The notes beneath the pieces are model-generated. The model was not told the origin of the DNA. It ran no database searches and saw only the letters and a list, made by a program, of their open reading frames with translations. A DNA stretch of 64,000 nucleotides from Clostridia bacterium (GTDB lineage: Bacteria; Bacillota; Clostridia; Oscillospirales; Acutalibacteraceae). The position numbers were made by a program, and so were the translations under genes. Numbering within the stretch: the stretch's first letter is position 1; every line of letters begins with the position of its first letter. Shown here in pieces: positions 24,554-34,474 of the stretch. The stretch covers positions 1 through 64,000 of the forward strand of contig JAFSDK010000048.1 of assembly GCA_017436255.1 (NCBI GenBank). The letters are read 5' to 3'.

Positions 24554-27085
24554 TTACTCCTTGTCGTCGTTTGCTTCCTCTGCCGCATCGGCTTCAGGTG
24601 CCTCTGGAACAGCGTTTACCTCTTCGTCATCGTGTTCTGCCTTTGCAACCGAGAGAACCTTTGCGCCCTCACGGTTTCTAAGGTCGGTAATTCTTACACC
24701 CTTTGACGGACGTGCAAATATACTTATATCCTTAGCCGCAATTCTTATTATAACACCGTCAGATGAAATCATAATTACGTCTTCGGTTTCCTTAACCGCC
24801 ATAACGGCCGCTACGTCACCAAATTTCTCGGTACGGTAGTTGGTTGTACCACCGCCACCTCTTGTCTGAATACGGTAGTTATTTATTGGGCTTCTGCGTC
24901 CATAACCGGTTTCGGTTACGGTAAGAAGTACGGTTTCTTCGTCACAAACCGCCATAGAAACAACCTCGTCACCCTTAGCAAGTTTAATTGAACGAACACC
25001 ACGTGCCGTTCTGCCCATGGGACGAACGTCACTTTCCATAAAGCGTATGCTCTTACCCTTTTTAGTAGCAACCAAGAGTGAAGATTCGCCACGTGTAAGG
25101 GCTACAAAACGAAGTTCATCGCCCTCGTCAAGTGCCAAAGCAATAATTCCTGTCTTACGGGTATTTTTAAAGTCATCCATACCCGTTCTCTTAATAACGC
25201 CGTCCTTTGTTCCCATACAAATGTACTGGTCGCCGTCAAGTTCAGGGCAGGGGAGAATCATAGAAACCTTTTCTTCAGGCTGAAGCGGAATAATATTAAC
25301 TACGTTCATACCTTTTGACGTTCTTGTTCCCTCAGGAATTTCATATGCCTTAAGCCTGTAAACACGGCCGATGTTTGTAAACATCATAACGTAGTCGTGT
25401 GAAGAACATACAAACATATTCTCGGTAATATCATCTTCTCGTGTTGTAAGACCCTTTACTCCACGTCCGCCACGATGTTGAACGTTATATTCATTGGCAG
25501 GAACGCGTTTGATATAACCGTTAACCGTCTTAGTAATAACACACTCTTCTTCGGGGATAAGGTCTTCAATATCAACCTCGCCCGAAACCATTGTGATTTC
25601 GGTTCTGCGTTCATCTGCATACTTATCTCTAAGGTTAAGTGAATCGGTCTTAACAATATCAAGAACACGTCTGTGGTCAGCAAGTATTTCTTGACATTCC
25701 TTAATAAAGTCATATTTTTCTTGCAATTCATCCTCTATTTTCTGTTTTTCAAGACCTGCTAACTTACCGAGTTGCATCTGTACGATAGCGGTTGTCTGTA
25801 TATCGTCAAATCCAAATCTCTCTGCCAATGCGTCCTTAGATTCAGGAATTGTTTTGCTTGCGCGGATAATTGCAATAACTTCATCAATAAAGTCGATAGC
25901 CTTTTTAAGCGCTTCAAGAATATGTGCGCGCTCTTCAGCTTTTTTCATATCAAAGCGTGTTCTGCGCTCAATAATTTCACATTGGAAATCAATGCTGTTT
26001 TGTAGCATTTCCTTAAGTGTTAAGATTTGAGGTTTGCCGTTAACAATCGCAATAAGGTTTGCACCAAATGTTGTTTGAAGTTCAGTATATGAATAGAGTT
26101 TATTAAGTACAACCTGTGGATTTGCATCTCTCTTAATATCTACAACAATTCTGATACCGCCGTCACGTTTTGACGAGTAATCAACAACGTCATCAATACC
26201 CTCAACACGCTTTTCGCTTGCTAAATCGTATATTTTCTTAACAAGGTCTTTCTTTTTAACCTTGTAGGGAATCTCGGTAATAATAATTCTGAATTTACCA
26301 TTTTTGGTTTCTTCAATTTCTGCCTTACCACGTACGATAATTCTGCCTTTACCGGTAGCATAAGCGGCACGAATGCCACTCATACCCATTATCATACCGC
26401 CGGTAGGGAAGTCAGGTCCCTTTATAAACTCACAAAGTTCAGAAAGTTCTGCTTCGGGGTTATCAATAAGATAACACATACCGTCAATAATTTCGCCAAG
26501 GTTATGTGGCGGAATTTCGGTAGCCATACCAAAAGCAATACCGCTTGAACCGTTAACGAGCAACTGCGGAAAACGAACAGGTAAAACAGTAGGCTCCTGC
26601 AAACGGTCGTCATAGTTTGGTACAAAATCAACGGTATCTTTTTCAATATCGTCAAGCATGTGAAGTGAAAGACGATTCATCTTTGACTCGGTATAACGGT
26701 AAGCTGCAGGCGGATAGCCGTCAATGTTACCGAAGTTACCGTGACCGTCAATTAACGGATATCGAAGTGAAAAATCCTGCGCCATACGTACCATCGCGTC
26801 ATAAACAGATGAGTCACCGTGCGGATGGTATCTACCTAAAACCGAACCTACCGTATCGGCACACTTACGGTATGCCTTTTCGGGTGTTAGTCCGTTTTCG
26901 TACATTGTGTAAAGAATTCTTCTGTGAACGGGTTTAAGACCGTCTCTAACATCGGGGAGAGCACGACCTACGAGTACGCTCATACCATACTGAAGCATAC
27001 TGCTTTTAACTTCGTCTACTATTTCAACCGGAACAATATTGGTATCTTCGTTCTCAGGCCAGTAAACCTTTTCTTGTTTAGCCAT
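24554..27085 (-). CDS. gyrA: DNA gyrase subunit A
   Basis: The breakage-reunion subunit of gyrase (843 residues), which introduces negative supercoils with GyrB. The catalytic tyrosine is in PPAAYRYTESKM. The quinolone-determining region reads YHPHGDSSVYDAMVRMAQ, with the serine and aspartate equivalent to E. coli S83 and D87, so it is of the quinolone-sensitive type. The GyrA-box is present as QHRGGRGVKGL, followed by the β-pinwheel and an acidic tail. An AAGGAGAG site precedes the ATG. It follows gyrB by 18 bases. Confidence 0.98.
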   Translation of the reverse strand: MAKQEKVYWPENEDTNIVPVEIVDEVKSSMLQYGMSVLVGRALPDVRDGLKPVHRRILYTMYENGLTPEKAYRKCADTVGSVLGRYHPHGDSSVYDAMVRMAQDFSLRYPLIDGHGNFGNIDGYPPAAYRYTESKMNRLSLHMLDDIEKDTVDFVPNYDDRLQEPTVLPVRFPQLLVNGSSGIAFGMATEIPPHNLGEIIDGMCYLIDNPEAELSELCEFIKGPDFPTGGMIMGMSGIRAAYATGKGRIIVRGKAEIEETKNGKFRIIITEIPYKVKKKDLVKKIYDLASEKRVEGIDDVVDYSSKRDGGIRIVVDIKRDANPQVVLNKLYSYTELQTTFGANLIAIVNGKPQILTLKEMLQNSIDFQCEIIERRTRFDMKKAEERAHILEALKKAIDFIDEVIAIIRASKTIPESKDALAERFGFDDIQTTAIVQMQLGKLAGLEKQKIEDELQEKYDFIKECQEILADHRRVLDIVKTDSLNLRDKYADERRTEITMVSGEVDIEDLIPEEECVITKTVNGYIKRVPANEYNVQHRGGRGVKGLTTREDDITENMFVCSSHDYVMMFTNIGRVYRLKAYEIPEGTRTSKGMNVVNIIPLQPEEKVSMILPCPELDGDQYICMGTKDGVIKRTGMDDFKNTRKTGIIALALDEGDELRFVALTRGESSLLVATKKGKSIRFMESDVRPMGRTARGVRSIKLAKGDEVVSMAVCDEETVLLTVTETGYGRRSPINNYRIQTRGGGGTTNYRTEKFGDVAAVMAVKETEDVIMISSDGVIIRIAAKDISIFARPSKGVRITDLRNREGAKVLSVAKAEHDDEEVNAVPEAPEADAAEEANDDKE

Positions 27086-27103
27086 TTTAATACTCTCCTT
27101 TCA

Positions 27104-29044
27104 TTAAATATCAAGGTCGGTAGCAAATACCGCATTTTCTTCAATAAATTGCTTTCTGGGTTCAACCTCTTCACCCATAAGCATTGTAAAGGTTTCGTCG
27201 GCAAGTGCCGCGTCACTCATTGTAACGCGAAGCATTGTTCTTACTTCAGGGTTAAGGGTTGTTTCCCATAACTGGTCGGGATCCATTTCACCAAGACCCT
27301 TATATCGCTGAACGTCGGCAGTACCGCCAAGTTCTTCAATATATTTTGCCTTTTCTTCATCGGTAAAGGCGTCAAAGTGTTTTTTACCCTTTGATACACG
27401 ATAAAGAGGGGGCTGTGCCAAATAAATATGACCTGTTTCAATAAGCTGAGGCATATAGCGGAAGAAGAATGTAAGTAAAAGTGTTCTGATATGGCTACCG
27501 TCGACGTCGGCATCGGCCATAATAACAATTTTATCGTATCTTAACTTCTCAATATCAAAGTTTTCACCAATACCTGTGCCAAGGGCTACAATTACAGGTG
27601 TTAACTTATCGTTACCGTAAACCTTATCATCTCGTGCCTTTTCAACGTTAAGCATTTTACCCCAAAGAGGTAATATTGCCTGATATGTTGAGTTTCTTCC
27701 CTCAACCGCACTACCACCGGCAGAGTCACCCTCTACTATGAATATTTCGGTTTTGGTCGGGTCGTCAGAAATACAGTCGGTAAGTTTTTCGGGCATTCTT
27801 GTTTTACCGCCGATACCCGCCTTATTTCTTGAAGCATCTCTTGCTTTTTGAGCCGCTTCACGCGCATTTGATGCCGCAATAGCCTTTTCAATAACAATTT
27901 TTGCTTCGTTTGGATGTTCCTCTAAATACTGATAAAGTTTATCATTAACAATATTTCTTACAAGTGTACCAATAGAGGTGTTACCAAGTTTTGCTTTGGT
28001 CTGGCTTTCAAACTGTGCGTCAGAAAGTTTTACCGAAACAACGGCAACCAAACCTTCCATAATATCTTCACCCTTAAGATTATCCGAATCAACCTTAAGT
28101 TTCTTAAAATCATGCGCATATTTATTAACAACACGCGCAACGGTTTGACGGAAAGCCTGCTCATGCGTACCACCGTCTATTGTGTGAAGTGTATTTGCAA
28201 ATGACATTATCTTATTATCGTAAGCGGTTGACCAAATAAGTGCTATTTCGGCCGATTCATCCTGCTTTTCACCGCTTAAATAGATAACTTCATTATTTAA
28301 TCTTTCTTTTTTTATACCCTCAAGTAAAAATTCTACGTAAGAACGTATACCGCCCTCATAATAAAATTCATCACTCTTTGGTTCGTAAACGTCGGTTCTC
28401 TTATCTACGAGAGCCACCCTTATACCTGCATTAAGGAAGGACTGCTCACGAAGTCTTGTTAAAAGAGTATCATAATCATATGTAGTTGTATCAGTAAATA
28501 TAGTCGGGTCGGGTTTAAACGTAACAACGGTACCTGTTTTGTCGGTTGTGCCTATAATTTCAAGGTCTGTTACAATATTACCCTTTTCATAACGCTGTTT
28601 GTAAATATTTTTGCCGTCACTTACCTCAACTTCAAGCCAACTTGACAGAGCATTAACAACCGACGCACCAACACCGTGCAAACCGCCGGATACCTTATAT
28701 CCGCCACCACCAAATTTACCGCCTGCGTGAAGAATAGTAAATACTACCGTAACGGTAGGAATACCTTTTTGCGGATTTATACCAACAGGTATACCACGGC
28801 CGTTATCGGTAACCCTTATAATGCCATCATCAAGCAATTCAACAGTAATTTTATCGCAGTAACCTGCCAAGGCTTCGTCAATAGAGTTATCCACTATTTC
28901 ATATACTAAGTGGTGTAACCCTCTTTCACCTGTTGAGCCAATGTACATACCGGGTCTTTTTCTTACCGCCTCAAGACCTTCAAGTACCTGTATGGAATTT
29001 TCATCATAACTACCGCTTACCGGTGTATTTAAGTTTTCTTCCAT
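27104..29044 (-). CDS. gyrB: DNA gyrase subunit B
   Basis: The ATPase subunit of gyrase (646 residues). The GHKL ATP site is YEIVDNSIDEALAG, DNGRGIPVG and GGLHGVGASVVNALS. The Toprim domain has EGDSAGGSA and DADVDGSHIRTLLL, and the C-terminus has the YKGLGEMDPDQLWETT motif. The length is typical for Firmicutes. An ACGGAG site lies nine bases before the ATG. It follows remB in the origin operon. Confidence 0.98.
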   Translation of the reverse strand: MEENLNTPVSGSYDENSIQVLEGLEAVRKRPGMYIGSTGERGLHHLVYEIVDNSIDEALAGYCDKITVELLDDGIIRVTDNGRGIPVGINPQKGIPTVTVVFTILHAGGKFGGGGYKVSGGLHGVGASVVNALSSWLEVEVSDGKNIYKQRYEKGNIVTDLEIIGTTDKTGTVVTFKPDPTIFTDTTTYDYDTLLTRLREQSFLNAGIRVALVDKRTDVYEPKSDEFYYEGGIRSYVEFLLEGIKKERLNNEVIYLSGEKQDESAEIALIWSTAYDNKIMSFANTLHTIDGGTHEQAFRQTVARVVNKYAHDFKKLKVDSDNLKGEDIMEGLVAVVSVKLSDAQFESQTKAKLGNTSIGTLVRNIVNDKLYQYLEEHPNEAKIVIEKAIAASNAREAAQKARDASRNKAGIGGKTRMPEKLTDCISDDPTKTEIFIVEGDSAGGSAVEGRNSTYQAILPLWGKMLNVEKARDDKVYGNDKLTPVIVALGTGIGENFDIEKLRYDKIVIMADADVDGSHIRTLLLTFFFRYMPQLIETGHIYLAQPPLYRVSKGKKHFDAFTDEEKAKYIEELGGTADVQRYKGLGEMDPDQLWETTLNPEVRTMLRVTMSDAALADETFTMLMGEEVEPRKQFIEENAVFATDLDI

Positions 29045-29063
29045 TTTTTTTACTCCGTTTCTT

Positions 29064-29333
29064 TTAATCTTTTGTAATAAAATGTTTGCTTCGCTTTAAA
29101 AGAGTTAAAGACGAAAGCTGTGAAATATATATTTTTTTACGTTTACTTTTTGGTTTAGCGCAAACTATAAAAGATTTAGGTAATTCGTATGTTATTGTAA
29201 TTACTTCTTTTTTTCTTTCTGCGCAATTAAGATATTTTCTTGTATGACGGCTAACCGTTGCATTATCCATATCGAATATACCAATTATATCTTCTTTTTT
29301 AACAACAGTTTCTTGTCCTAAATGAATATACAT
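29064..29333 (-). CDS. remB: RemB-like DUF370 protein
   Basis: An 89-residue protein of the DUF370 family, which includes RemA and RemB, regulators of matrix genes in Bacillus. It starts MYIHLGQETVVKKEDIIGIFD, continues with DNATVSRHTRKYL, and ends in a lysine-rich tail. The position between recF and gyrB is the Bacillus yaaB (remB) position. The ATG overlaps the recF stop by one base (TAATG), so it is translated by coupling. RemA-type members bind DNA as rings; the role of RemB is not settled. Confidence 0.9.
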   Translation of the reverse strand: MYIHLGQETVVKKEDIIGIFDMDNATVSRHTRKYLNCAERKKEVITITYELPKSFIVCAKPKSKRKKIYISQLSSLTLLKRSKHFITKD

Positions 29334-30397
29334 TAAAAAATCTCTCCGTTTTTTACAGTGAAAATTTTTCCTTCATTCAAATTTTCAAAATGTCCCGTTT
29401 CACAACAGGTTATAAACACCTGCCAACCGTCAATATGGTTTAATATGTAATCCTGCCGGCTTTTATCAAGCTCACTCATTACGTCATCTAAAAGAGCAAT
29501 TGGTTGTTCACCGGTGATTTCTTTAATTATTTCGGCTTCACTTAATTTTAAAGCAAGCGCAACGCTTCTTTTTTGTCCCTGTGAGCCAAAATCACGACAA
29601 TTTATTGAATTTATTTTAAAAACAATATCATCTCTGTGTGGTCCAACCGAAGTAACACCTTTATATATATCTTCATTCCTTAAAAGTTTAAGTTTTTCTC
29701 TTAATCCCTTACCGTCAGAAGAACAAATATATTCAATATCTAAAATTTCTTTTTTTTGTGAAATTCCTTCATAAATTTTAGGTGCCGTTTTCTTAATTTG
29801 CTCTATATATTTTTTACGGTAATTAATTATTTTTTCACCGCAATTTATAATTACTTCTTCATAATCATCTAGTAAAAATTTTAAAGATGCATCCTTATAA
29901 CAATCTTTTAAAATATTATTTCTTTGCATAACTGCACGATTATAATTTTTTAAAATTTCAATATATCTTGGATACAATTGTCCAATTGCAACGTCTAAAA
30001 ATCTTCTTCTTATGGCAGGACCATCTATTATTAGTGAAAGGTCGGTAGGTGAAAAAACAATAGCATTAAAATTTCCTGCAAACTCTGATGCACATTTTAT
30101 TTTTTTATCATTTAAAAATAAATTCTTTTTATCATCAATTATTATTTTTGCAGTTTTTTCTATGCCTTCGCTAATAAAATTAATTTCAATTTCAGTTTTT
30201 TTACAATCAAAAGAGATCATTTCATTTTCTTTTGAATTTCTAAAACTTTTAGCACCGGTAAAAAGCCATATTGCCTCTATTAAATTTGTTTTTCCTTGAG
30301 CATTTTCTCCACATAAAATATTCATATTTTGATGAGGCTCAATATAAATTTGTTTTAAATTTCTAAAATTATTTAAACAAATATTTTTAATAATCAT
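29333..30397 (-). CDS. recF: DNA replication and repair protein RecF
   Basis: An SMC-like ATPase (354 residues) that helps load RecA at gaps. It has CGENAQGKTNLIEAIW (Walker A), the GPHRDD motif, FGSQGQKRSVALALKL (signature) and PIALLDDVMSELD (Walker B). Length and gene order are typical. It runs from directly after the S4-domain gene to an overlap with remB. It is noticeably AT-rich, as is the rest of the dnaN-recF stretch. Confidence 0.96.
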   Translation of the reverse strand: MIIKNICLNNFRNLKQIYIEPHQNMNILCGENAQGKTNLIEAIWLFTGAKSFRNSKENEMISFDCKKTEIEINFISEGIEKTAKIIIDDKKNLFLNDKKIKCASEFAGNFNAIVFSPTDLSLIIDGPAIRRRFLDVAIGQLYPRYIEILKNYNRAVMQRNNILKDCYKDASLKFLLDDYEEVIINCGEKIINYRKKYIEQIKKTAPKIYEGISQKKEILDIEYICSSDGKGLREKLKLLRNEDIYKGVTSVGPHRDDIVFKINSINCRDFGSQGQKRSVALALKLSEAEIIKEITGEQPIALLDDVMSELDKSRQDYILNHIDGWQVFITCCETGHFENLNEGKIFTVKNGEIF

Positions 30398-30610
30398 TTA
30401 TTCGACAATAATTCCTTTATTCTCAAACTCAACCTTATCGCCTTTATAAATTTTTTTACCTCTCATTAAACAGGTTTCTCCGTTTACAGTTACTTCACCG
30501 CTTTGAATAACCATTTTTGCGTGGCCGCCGGTATAAACTAAACCTGAAAATTTTAATAAAGAATCAAGGCGTATAAAATCTTCTTTAATTTTTATTTTTT
30601 CAAAATTCAT
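30398..30610 (-). CDS. yaaA: S4-domain RNA-binding protein YaaA
   Basis: A 70-residue protein made almost entirely of an S4 RNA-binding fold: IRLDSLLKFSGLVYTGGHAKMVIQ and GEVTVNGETCLMRGKKIYKGDKV (shown in part). In Bacillus and Clostridia the homologue sits between dnaN and recF, as here, and is linked to ribosome assembly. It overlaps the dnaN stop by one base and abuts recF. Confidence 0.93.
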   Translation of the reverse strand: MNFEKIKIKEDFIRLDSLLKFSGLVYTGGHAKMVIQSGEVTVNGETCLMRGKKIYKGDKVEFENKGIIVE

Positions 30611-31710
30611 TATTTCAACCTCATAGGCATTACCATATAAAGAAATTCATCATTTTCGAGCGGTTTTACTAAAACACCCGAAGTAGCGCCATTAAATTCA
30701 ATCTTAACGTTTTCAGTCTCTGCAGCTTTTAGTGCATCAAGTAAATAACGACTGTTAAGACCTATTTCAAATTCTTCACCTTCAAGAGTAATAGGGAAGT
30801 TCTCGGTAGCACGTCCCACTGCAGAAGAGCAACTAAATAAAATATTTTCTTCGCTTATATTACATCTTACAGGTGTAGAAAAAGCATCATTTATAACAGG
30901 ACTTATTCTATCAATCGTACCTATAATATCTCTTGTTTTTACAAATATTCTTTGCTTGTACGTTTTTGGTATTGTTTTTTCATAATCAACAAAATTACCT
31001 TCAAGTAGACGTGAAATAAAAACATAACCATCTATATTGAAACTTATTAAGTTTCCACTAAATGAAATGTTAATATCTTCACTCTCATCTTTAATTAGTT
31101 TAATTACTTCACTAATTGCTTTACCTGCAATAATTAAATCTGCTTCTGTACCAATATTAACGTTTTCTTTTCTTATTGCTAAACGGTGACCGTCAATAGC
31201 AACAAAGGTAATACTATTTTCTCTTACACTTACTTTAACACCTGTAAGAATAGGACGGGTTCCCTCATTTTGAGCAACCGAGAAAATAGTTCTTCTAACC
31301 ATGTTTGAGAGAATTTCGCCACTTAAATTAAAATTATTTAGTGCAGTAACGTTAGGCATTTCAGGAAAATCTGTCGCTGACATACCCATTATATCAAAAT
31401 TAGCACTACCACTTGATATGTGACACATAAGACGGTCATCGGTCGAAATTTCAACGTTAATACCATTCATTTTTCTTAAAATTTCGGCTAAAATTTTTGT
31501 ATTTATTACAATGTCACCCTCTTGTTCTGTATGGGCATAAATTTCTTTTTTCATACCCATTTCAAGATTGTAACTAATAAGTGTTAATTTTCCTTGTTCT
31601 GCAGAAAGAAGTATACCTTCAAGCACAGGTAAAGAAGTTTTTGCTGTAACTATACGTGATAAATGATTTACCGCTTCAAGAATTTTTTCTCTTTCAACTG
31701 ATATTTTCAT
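30610..31710 (-). CDS. dnaN: DNA polymerase III sliding clamp (β subunit)
   Basis: A ring-shaped processivity factor. The start ATG at 31710 (366 residues, MKISVEREKILEAVNHLSRI) has AAAGGAG eight bases upstream; a GTG three codons earlier lies within that site. Three repeated clamp folds are discernible; LPVLEGILLSAEQGKLTLIS, TRPILTGVKVSVRENSITFVA and the C-terminal YMVMPMRL are diagnostic. First gene after the dnaA-dnaN spacer. Confidence 0.97.
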   Translation of the reverse strand: MKISVEREKILEAVNHLSRIVTAKTSLPVLEGILLSAEQGKLTLISYNLEMGMKKEIYAHTEQEGDIVINTKILAEILRKMNGINVEISTDDRLMCHISSGSANFDIMGMSATDFPEMPNVTALNNFNLSGEILSNMVRRTIFSVAQNEGTRPILTGVKVSVRENSITFVAIDGHRLAIRKENVNIGTEADLIIAGKAISEVIKLIKDESEDINISFSGNLISFNIDGYVFISRLLEGNFVDYEKTIPKTYKQRIFVKTRDIIGTIDRISPVINDAFSTPVRCNISEENILFSCSSAVGRATENFPITLEGEEFEIGLNSRYLLDALKAAETENVKIEFNGATSGVLVKPLENDEFLYMVMPMRLK

Positions 31711-31719
31711 AAAGAGCAC

Positions 31720-31942
31720 TCCTTTGAGATTTTTTTAAAATTTTTCTCTAAAAATAAATGTATTAAAAAGTCGTAGTAGTAGAGGTTGTTAAAATGGTTA
31801 ATAAGTAATTTCTAAATGCTAGTTTAAAGGATTTTTACGTTTTAAAACTTTCTTAATAAAAAGTTAATTAAAATTGCCTTTAAAAATTATCAACATATAT
31901 GTTAATAAAAAGTTAGTGAAAAGTTAATTTTTTTGTTAATAA
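31720..31942. other. oriC: Candidate oriC / dnaA-dnaN spacer
   Basis: 223 bases of very AT-rich DNA between dnaA and dnaN, the usual Firmicute site of the unwinding element. It contains near-consensus DnaA boxes: TTATCAACA at 31887-31895, TTATTAACA on the minus strand at 31900-31908 and 31935-31943, and TTATTAACC near 31796. Repeated AAAGTTAAT/AAAGTTAG words fill the rest. No exact TTATCCACA is present, so box calls are weak. The dnaN promoter must also lie here. Confidence 0.55.
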
Positions 31943-33247
31943 CTATTCAGATTTTAAGTTTCTTATAATATCATCTACTATTTCTTTTTCGTGGGGTCTT
32001 TCTTTTAATAAAGCTTCAATTTTTCTTACACTATAAAGTGCTGTTGTATGGTCACGACCAAAACTTTCTCCTATTGCTTGGTAAGAAAGATCGGTAGTTT
32101 CACGTGCAATATACATTGAAACCTGTCTTGCTAAAACAAGTTGAGCAGTTTTTCTTGAAGAAAGTATATCGTTTTCGCTAACTTGATAGGTTCTTGCAAC
32201 CTCTTCAATAATGTGTTCAATCTTAATAGGTTCAGGTTGAAAATCATTAATAACGTCCCTGATAAAGTTTTTAAGAACAGGTATTGTAGGGGTTTTATTT
32301 TCAATCTTTATATATGCATGTAATTTTTTAACTACACCCTCAAGTTGACGGGTATTAGCAATGATTTTTTTAGCGGTTTCATAAACAATTTCTTCGCTAA
32401 GAGTAATTCCTAATTGTTCCGCCTTTTTATTTATAATACCAACCCTTGTTTCAAAGTCGGCAGGTGTAATATCTGCCATAAGATCACTTTCAAGTCGTGA
32501 GCGAAGTCTTAATTCAAACGTCGGTATTGCTTTTGGTGGTCTATCAAGGGTAACTATTATTTGCTTATTATTTTCATAAAGAACGTTGAATGTATTAAAA
32601 AATTCTTCTTGAGTTTGTTCTTTACCGGCGATAATATGTAGGTCGTCAATTAATAAAACGTCAACACTTCTGTATTTATTTTGAAATGCATTTACGGCTT
32701 CACGGCCTTCATTTAAGGCTTGAATAAATTGATTCATAAATGCTTCGCCGCGTAAACACTCAATTTTTATTCCTTCGTGCTTTTTTAAAAGCTCATTTTT
32801 AATAGCATACATAAGGTGGGTTTTACCAACACCTGACGGGCCATAAATAACAAAAGGATTATATTCAAAACCCGGATTGTTAACAACCGCTAAAGATGCT
32901 GCGTGTGCAAAACGGTTAGTTTGTCCAACAACAAAATTATCAAAGGTATATTTTTCATCATTATTAAGAGTTTTAACCTCATTTGCAGGATTTGTATTTC
33001 CTAATGAAATAGAAATTTCCATATCAAAACCCATAATTTGTTTAAGACTTTCTTTTAGAAGAGAAAGATAATTACTCTCAACAATTTGTTTTTTATATGC
33101 TGAATAAATTGAAAGTGTTAACTTTCCATCATTCATTGAAATAGGTTTTAGGTCTTTAATCCATACGTTAAAAGCGATTTCTGTTATATTTTTTTTACAT
33201 TCAACACAGACAGCTTCCCAAATATCAGAAAGGGATTCTATATTCAT
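31943..33247 (-). CDS. dnaA: Chromosomal replication initiator DnaA
   Basis: Initiates replication by binding DnaA boxes and melting the origin. 434 residues in four domains: I (1-80), linker, III AAA+ (about 100-320) with Walker A GPSGVGKTHL, Walker B VLLIDDLHI and sensor II region, and IV (about 345-434) with the DNA-binding signature SFGRDHTTALYSVRKIE. The ATG follows AAGGAG. The promoter lies at 33333-33361. The usual upstream neighbours rpmH-rnpA-yidC are missing; a DUF3048 lipoprotein gene takes their place. Confidence 0.98.
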   Translation of the reverse strand: MNIESLSDIWEAVCVECKKNITEIAFNVWIKDLKPISMNDGKLTLSIYSAYKKQIVESNYLSLLKESLKQIMGFDMEISISLGNTNPANEVKTLNNDEKYTFDNFVVGQTNRFAHAASLAVVNNPGFEYNPFVIYGPSGVGKTHLMYAIKNELLKKHEGIKIECLRGEAFMNQFIQALNEGREAVNAFQNKYRSVDVLLIDDLHIIAGKEQTQEEFFNTFNVLYENNKQIIVTLDRPPKAIPTFELRLRSRLESDLMADITPADFETRVGIINKKAEQLGITLSEEIVYETAKKIIANTRQLEGVVKKLHAYIKIENKTPTIPVLKNFIRDVINDFQPEPIKIEHIIEEVARTYQVSENDILSSRKTAQLVLARQVSMYIARETTDLSYQAIGESFGRDHTTALYSVRKIEALLKERPHEKEIVDDIIRNLKSE

Positions 33248-33303
33248 ATTTTTTCTCCTTACCCTAAATTTTTAAAAATTTCACCCACAATTGTTTTTTA
33301 TTA

Positions 33304-33321
33304 TGTGCCAATATAGGCACT
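33304..33321 (-). promoter_or_regulatory. Hairpin in the dnaA leader
   Basis: GTGCC and GGCAC arms around AATATA, in the untranslated leader just downstream of the promoter. It could be a structural or autoregulatory element; no direct evidence. Confidence 0.4.
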
Positions 33322-33332
33322 CACACAAAGTA

Positions 33333-33361
33333 ATTATAACACATATAAATGAAATTTTCAA
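33333..33361 (-). promoter_or_regulatory. Promoter of dnaA
   Basis: On the minus strand: TTGAAA, a 17-base spacer, and TATAAT. The transcript has a leader of about 80 bases before the ATG at 33247. Confidence 0.7.
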
Positions 33362-33391
33362 TATGATATTTATAATATATAAATATATAAT

Positions 33392-33419
33392 AAAAAAGAG
33401 CCAAACGGCCCTTTTTTAT
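33392..33419 (-). terminator. Terminator after the DUF3048 gene
   Basis: AAAAGAGCC and GGCCCTTTT arms around AAAC, with A and T runs on either side. It isolates dnaA from the upstream gene. Confidence 0.75.
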
Positions 33420-33427
33420 TTATTTTC

Positions 33428-34474
33428 TTATTCTACTGTAATTTTTGCCTCATTTTTTATAAAGCAAACCCAAGTATTACCGGCACTTAATGTTAATGGT
33501 GTGCCATCTTGTTTTGTAAATACTAACGGATCAGAGTCTTTTCCTTTTTTCCAATTAATTTTTTCATAGGTACCGTTTACGGCATAATAGCCAACGCCAC
33601 TTGAAAGATCAATATCGCGGCGATATTTTTGGTTACCGTAATAACTCATTTTTGTTTGTAAAATAAATACGTTTTCAAAAGCATATTTTGCGCCATTGTT
33701 GCGGTCTTTATTTTCAACTTTATTACTAGTTTTTATATATTTACCTAAAGCGGCATCGTATGTGAAAAAGGTTTTATAGCTTGTGTTAAAAGCGGCAGTT
33801 AATTTGTTAGCAGCGCCACCTGTAAGGGTTACTGTTTCATCGGCAGATGCGAAGTTTTGCCAGGGTGTATTTTCTTTTTGTGTCATTTTCCATTTTTTCT
33901 TTTCAAGGTTAGCTTTTATCTTTTCACCGGAAGAGAAAAGTGTTTGCCAACCAAAAACGCTGCCATAGGTGTGGCGCCAAGCACCTGTTGATTCGCCTAT
34001 TTCAAAATTATCAAGGTCGGCGAGGTGGGGTGCACAATAATCCGGGTCTTTGCCATGGTGAACATATATTGCGTTGTGACCCATAGCAAGGTCAACGTAT
34101 ACGTATCTTGCAGAACGGATATCACCGATTTGAGGTGCTGACGATATATCCTGAAATACAGCCATAAGACGTGTGATGCCGCCTTCTGTTTCGGTTTCGT
34201 AAACTATATCTGCTTCACTAATACCTGATTGAGCATATTTTTGCGCGTTAGTGTCATTGTCAATCATAATTGCAACAGGGCGAAGATTGTTCTTTTCGCG
34301 GGGTAAATCTTCAACACCGGTTAACGGATTAATTATATAAGGGTTAATCTGCGATTCTACCGAGGTAGTGTCGCCATTACTAGATGTTTCAACGAATACT
34401 TCTTTTTTACCGCAAGCAGCAAAAGAGAATAAAAGAAAAACAACTAAAAGTGAAGCCAAAAATCTTTTAAACAT
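33428..34474 (-). CDS. DUF3048-family lipoprotein (YerB-like)
   Basis: 348 residues. The lipoprotein signal ends at LFSFAAC (cysteine about residue 21), so the protein is anchored on the outer face of the membrane. The conserved N-terminal domain contains NPLTGVEDLPREKNNLRPVA (shown in part) and GISEADIVYETETEGGITRL, then GDIRSARYVYVDLAMGHNAIYVHHG. The C-terminal domain (about 220-348) ends in TWVCFIKNEAKITVE. This matches the Bacillus YerB family, of unknown function. A GGAGGAG site precedes the ATG. Confidence 0.85.
   Translation of the reverse strand: MFKRFLASLLVVFLLFSFAACGKKEVFVETSSNGDTTSVESQINPYIINPLTGVEDLPREKNNLRPVAIMIDNDTNAQKYAQSGISEADIVYETETEGGITRLMAVFQDISSAPQIGDIRSARYVYVDLAMGHNAIYVHHGKDPDYCAPHLADLDNFEIGESTGAWRHTYGSVFGWQTLFSSGEKIKANLEKKKWKMTQKENTPWQNFASADETVTLTGGAANKLTAAFNTSYKTFFTYDAALGKYIKTSNKVENKDRNNGAKYAFENVFILQTKMSYYGNQKYRRDIDLSSGVGYYAVNGTYEKINWKKGKDSDPLVFTKQDGTPLTLSAGNTWVCFIKNEAKITVE

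Noticed and set aside
32096..32111. parS-like sequence in dnaA (13 of 16 matches)
   Set aside because: It lies within the codons of the conserved RETT-containing segment of DnaA domain IV and has three mismatches, two of them in one half-site.
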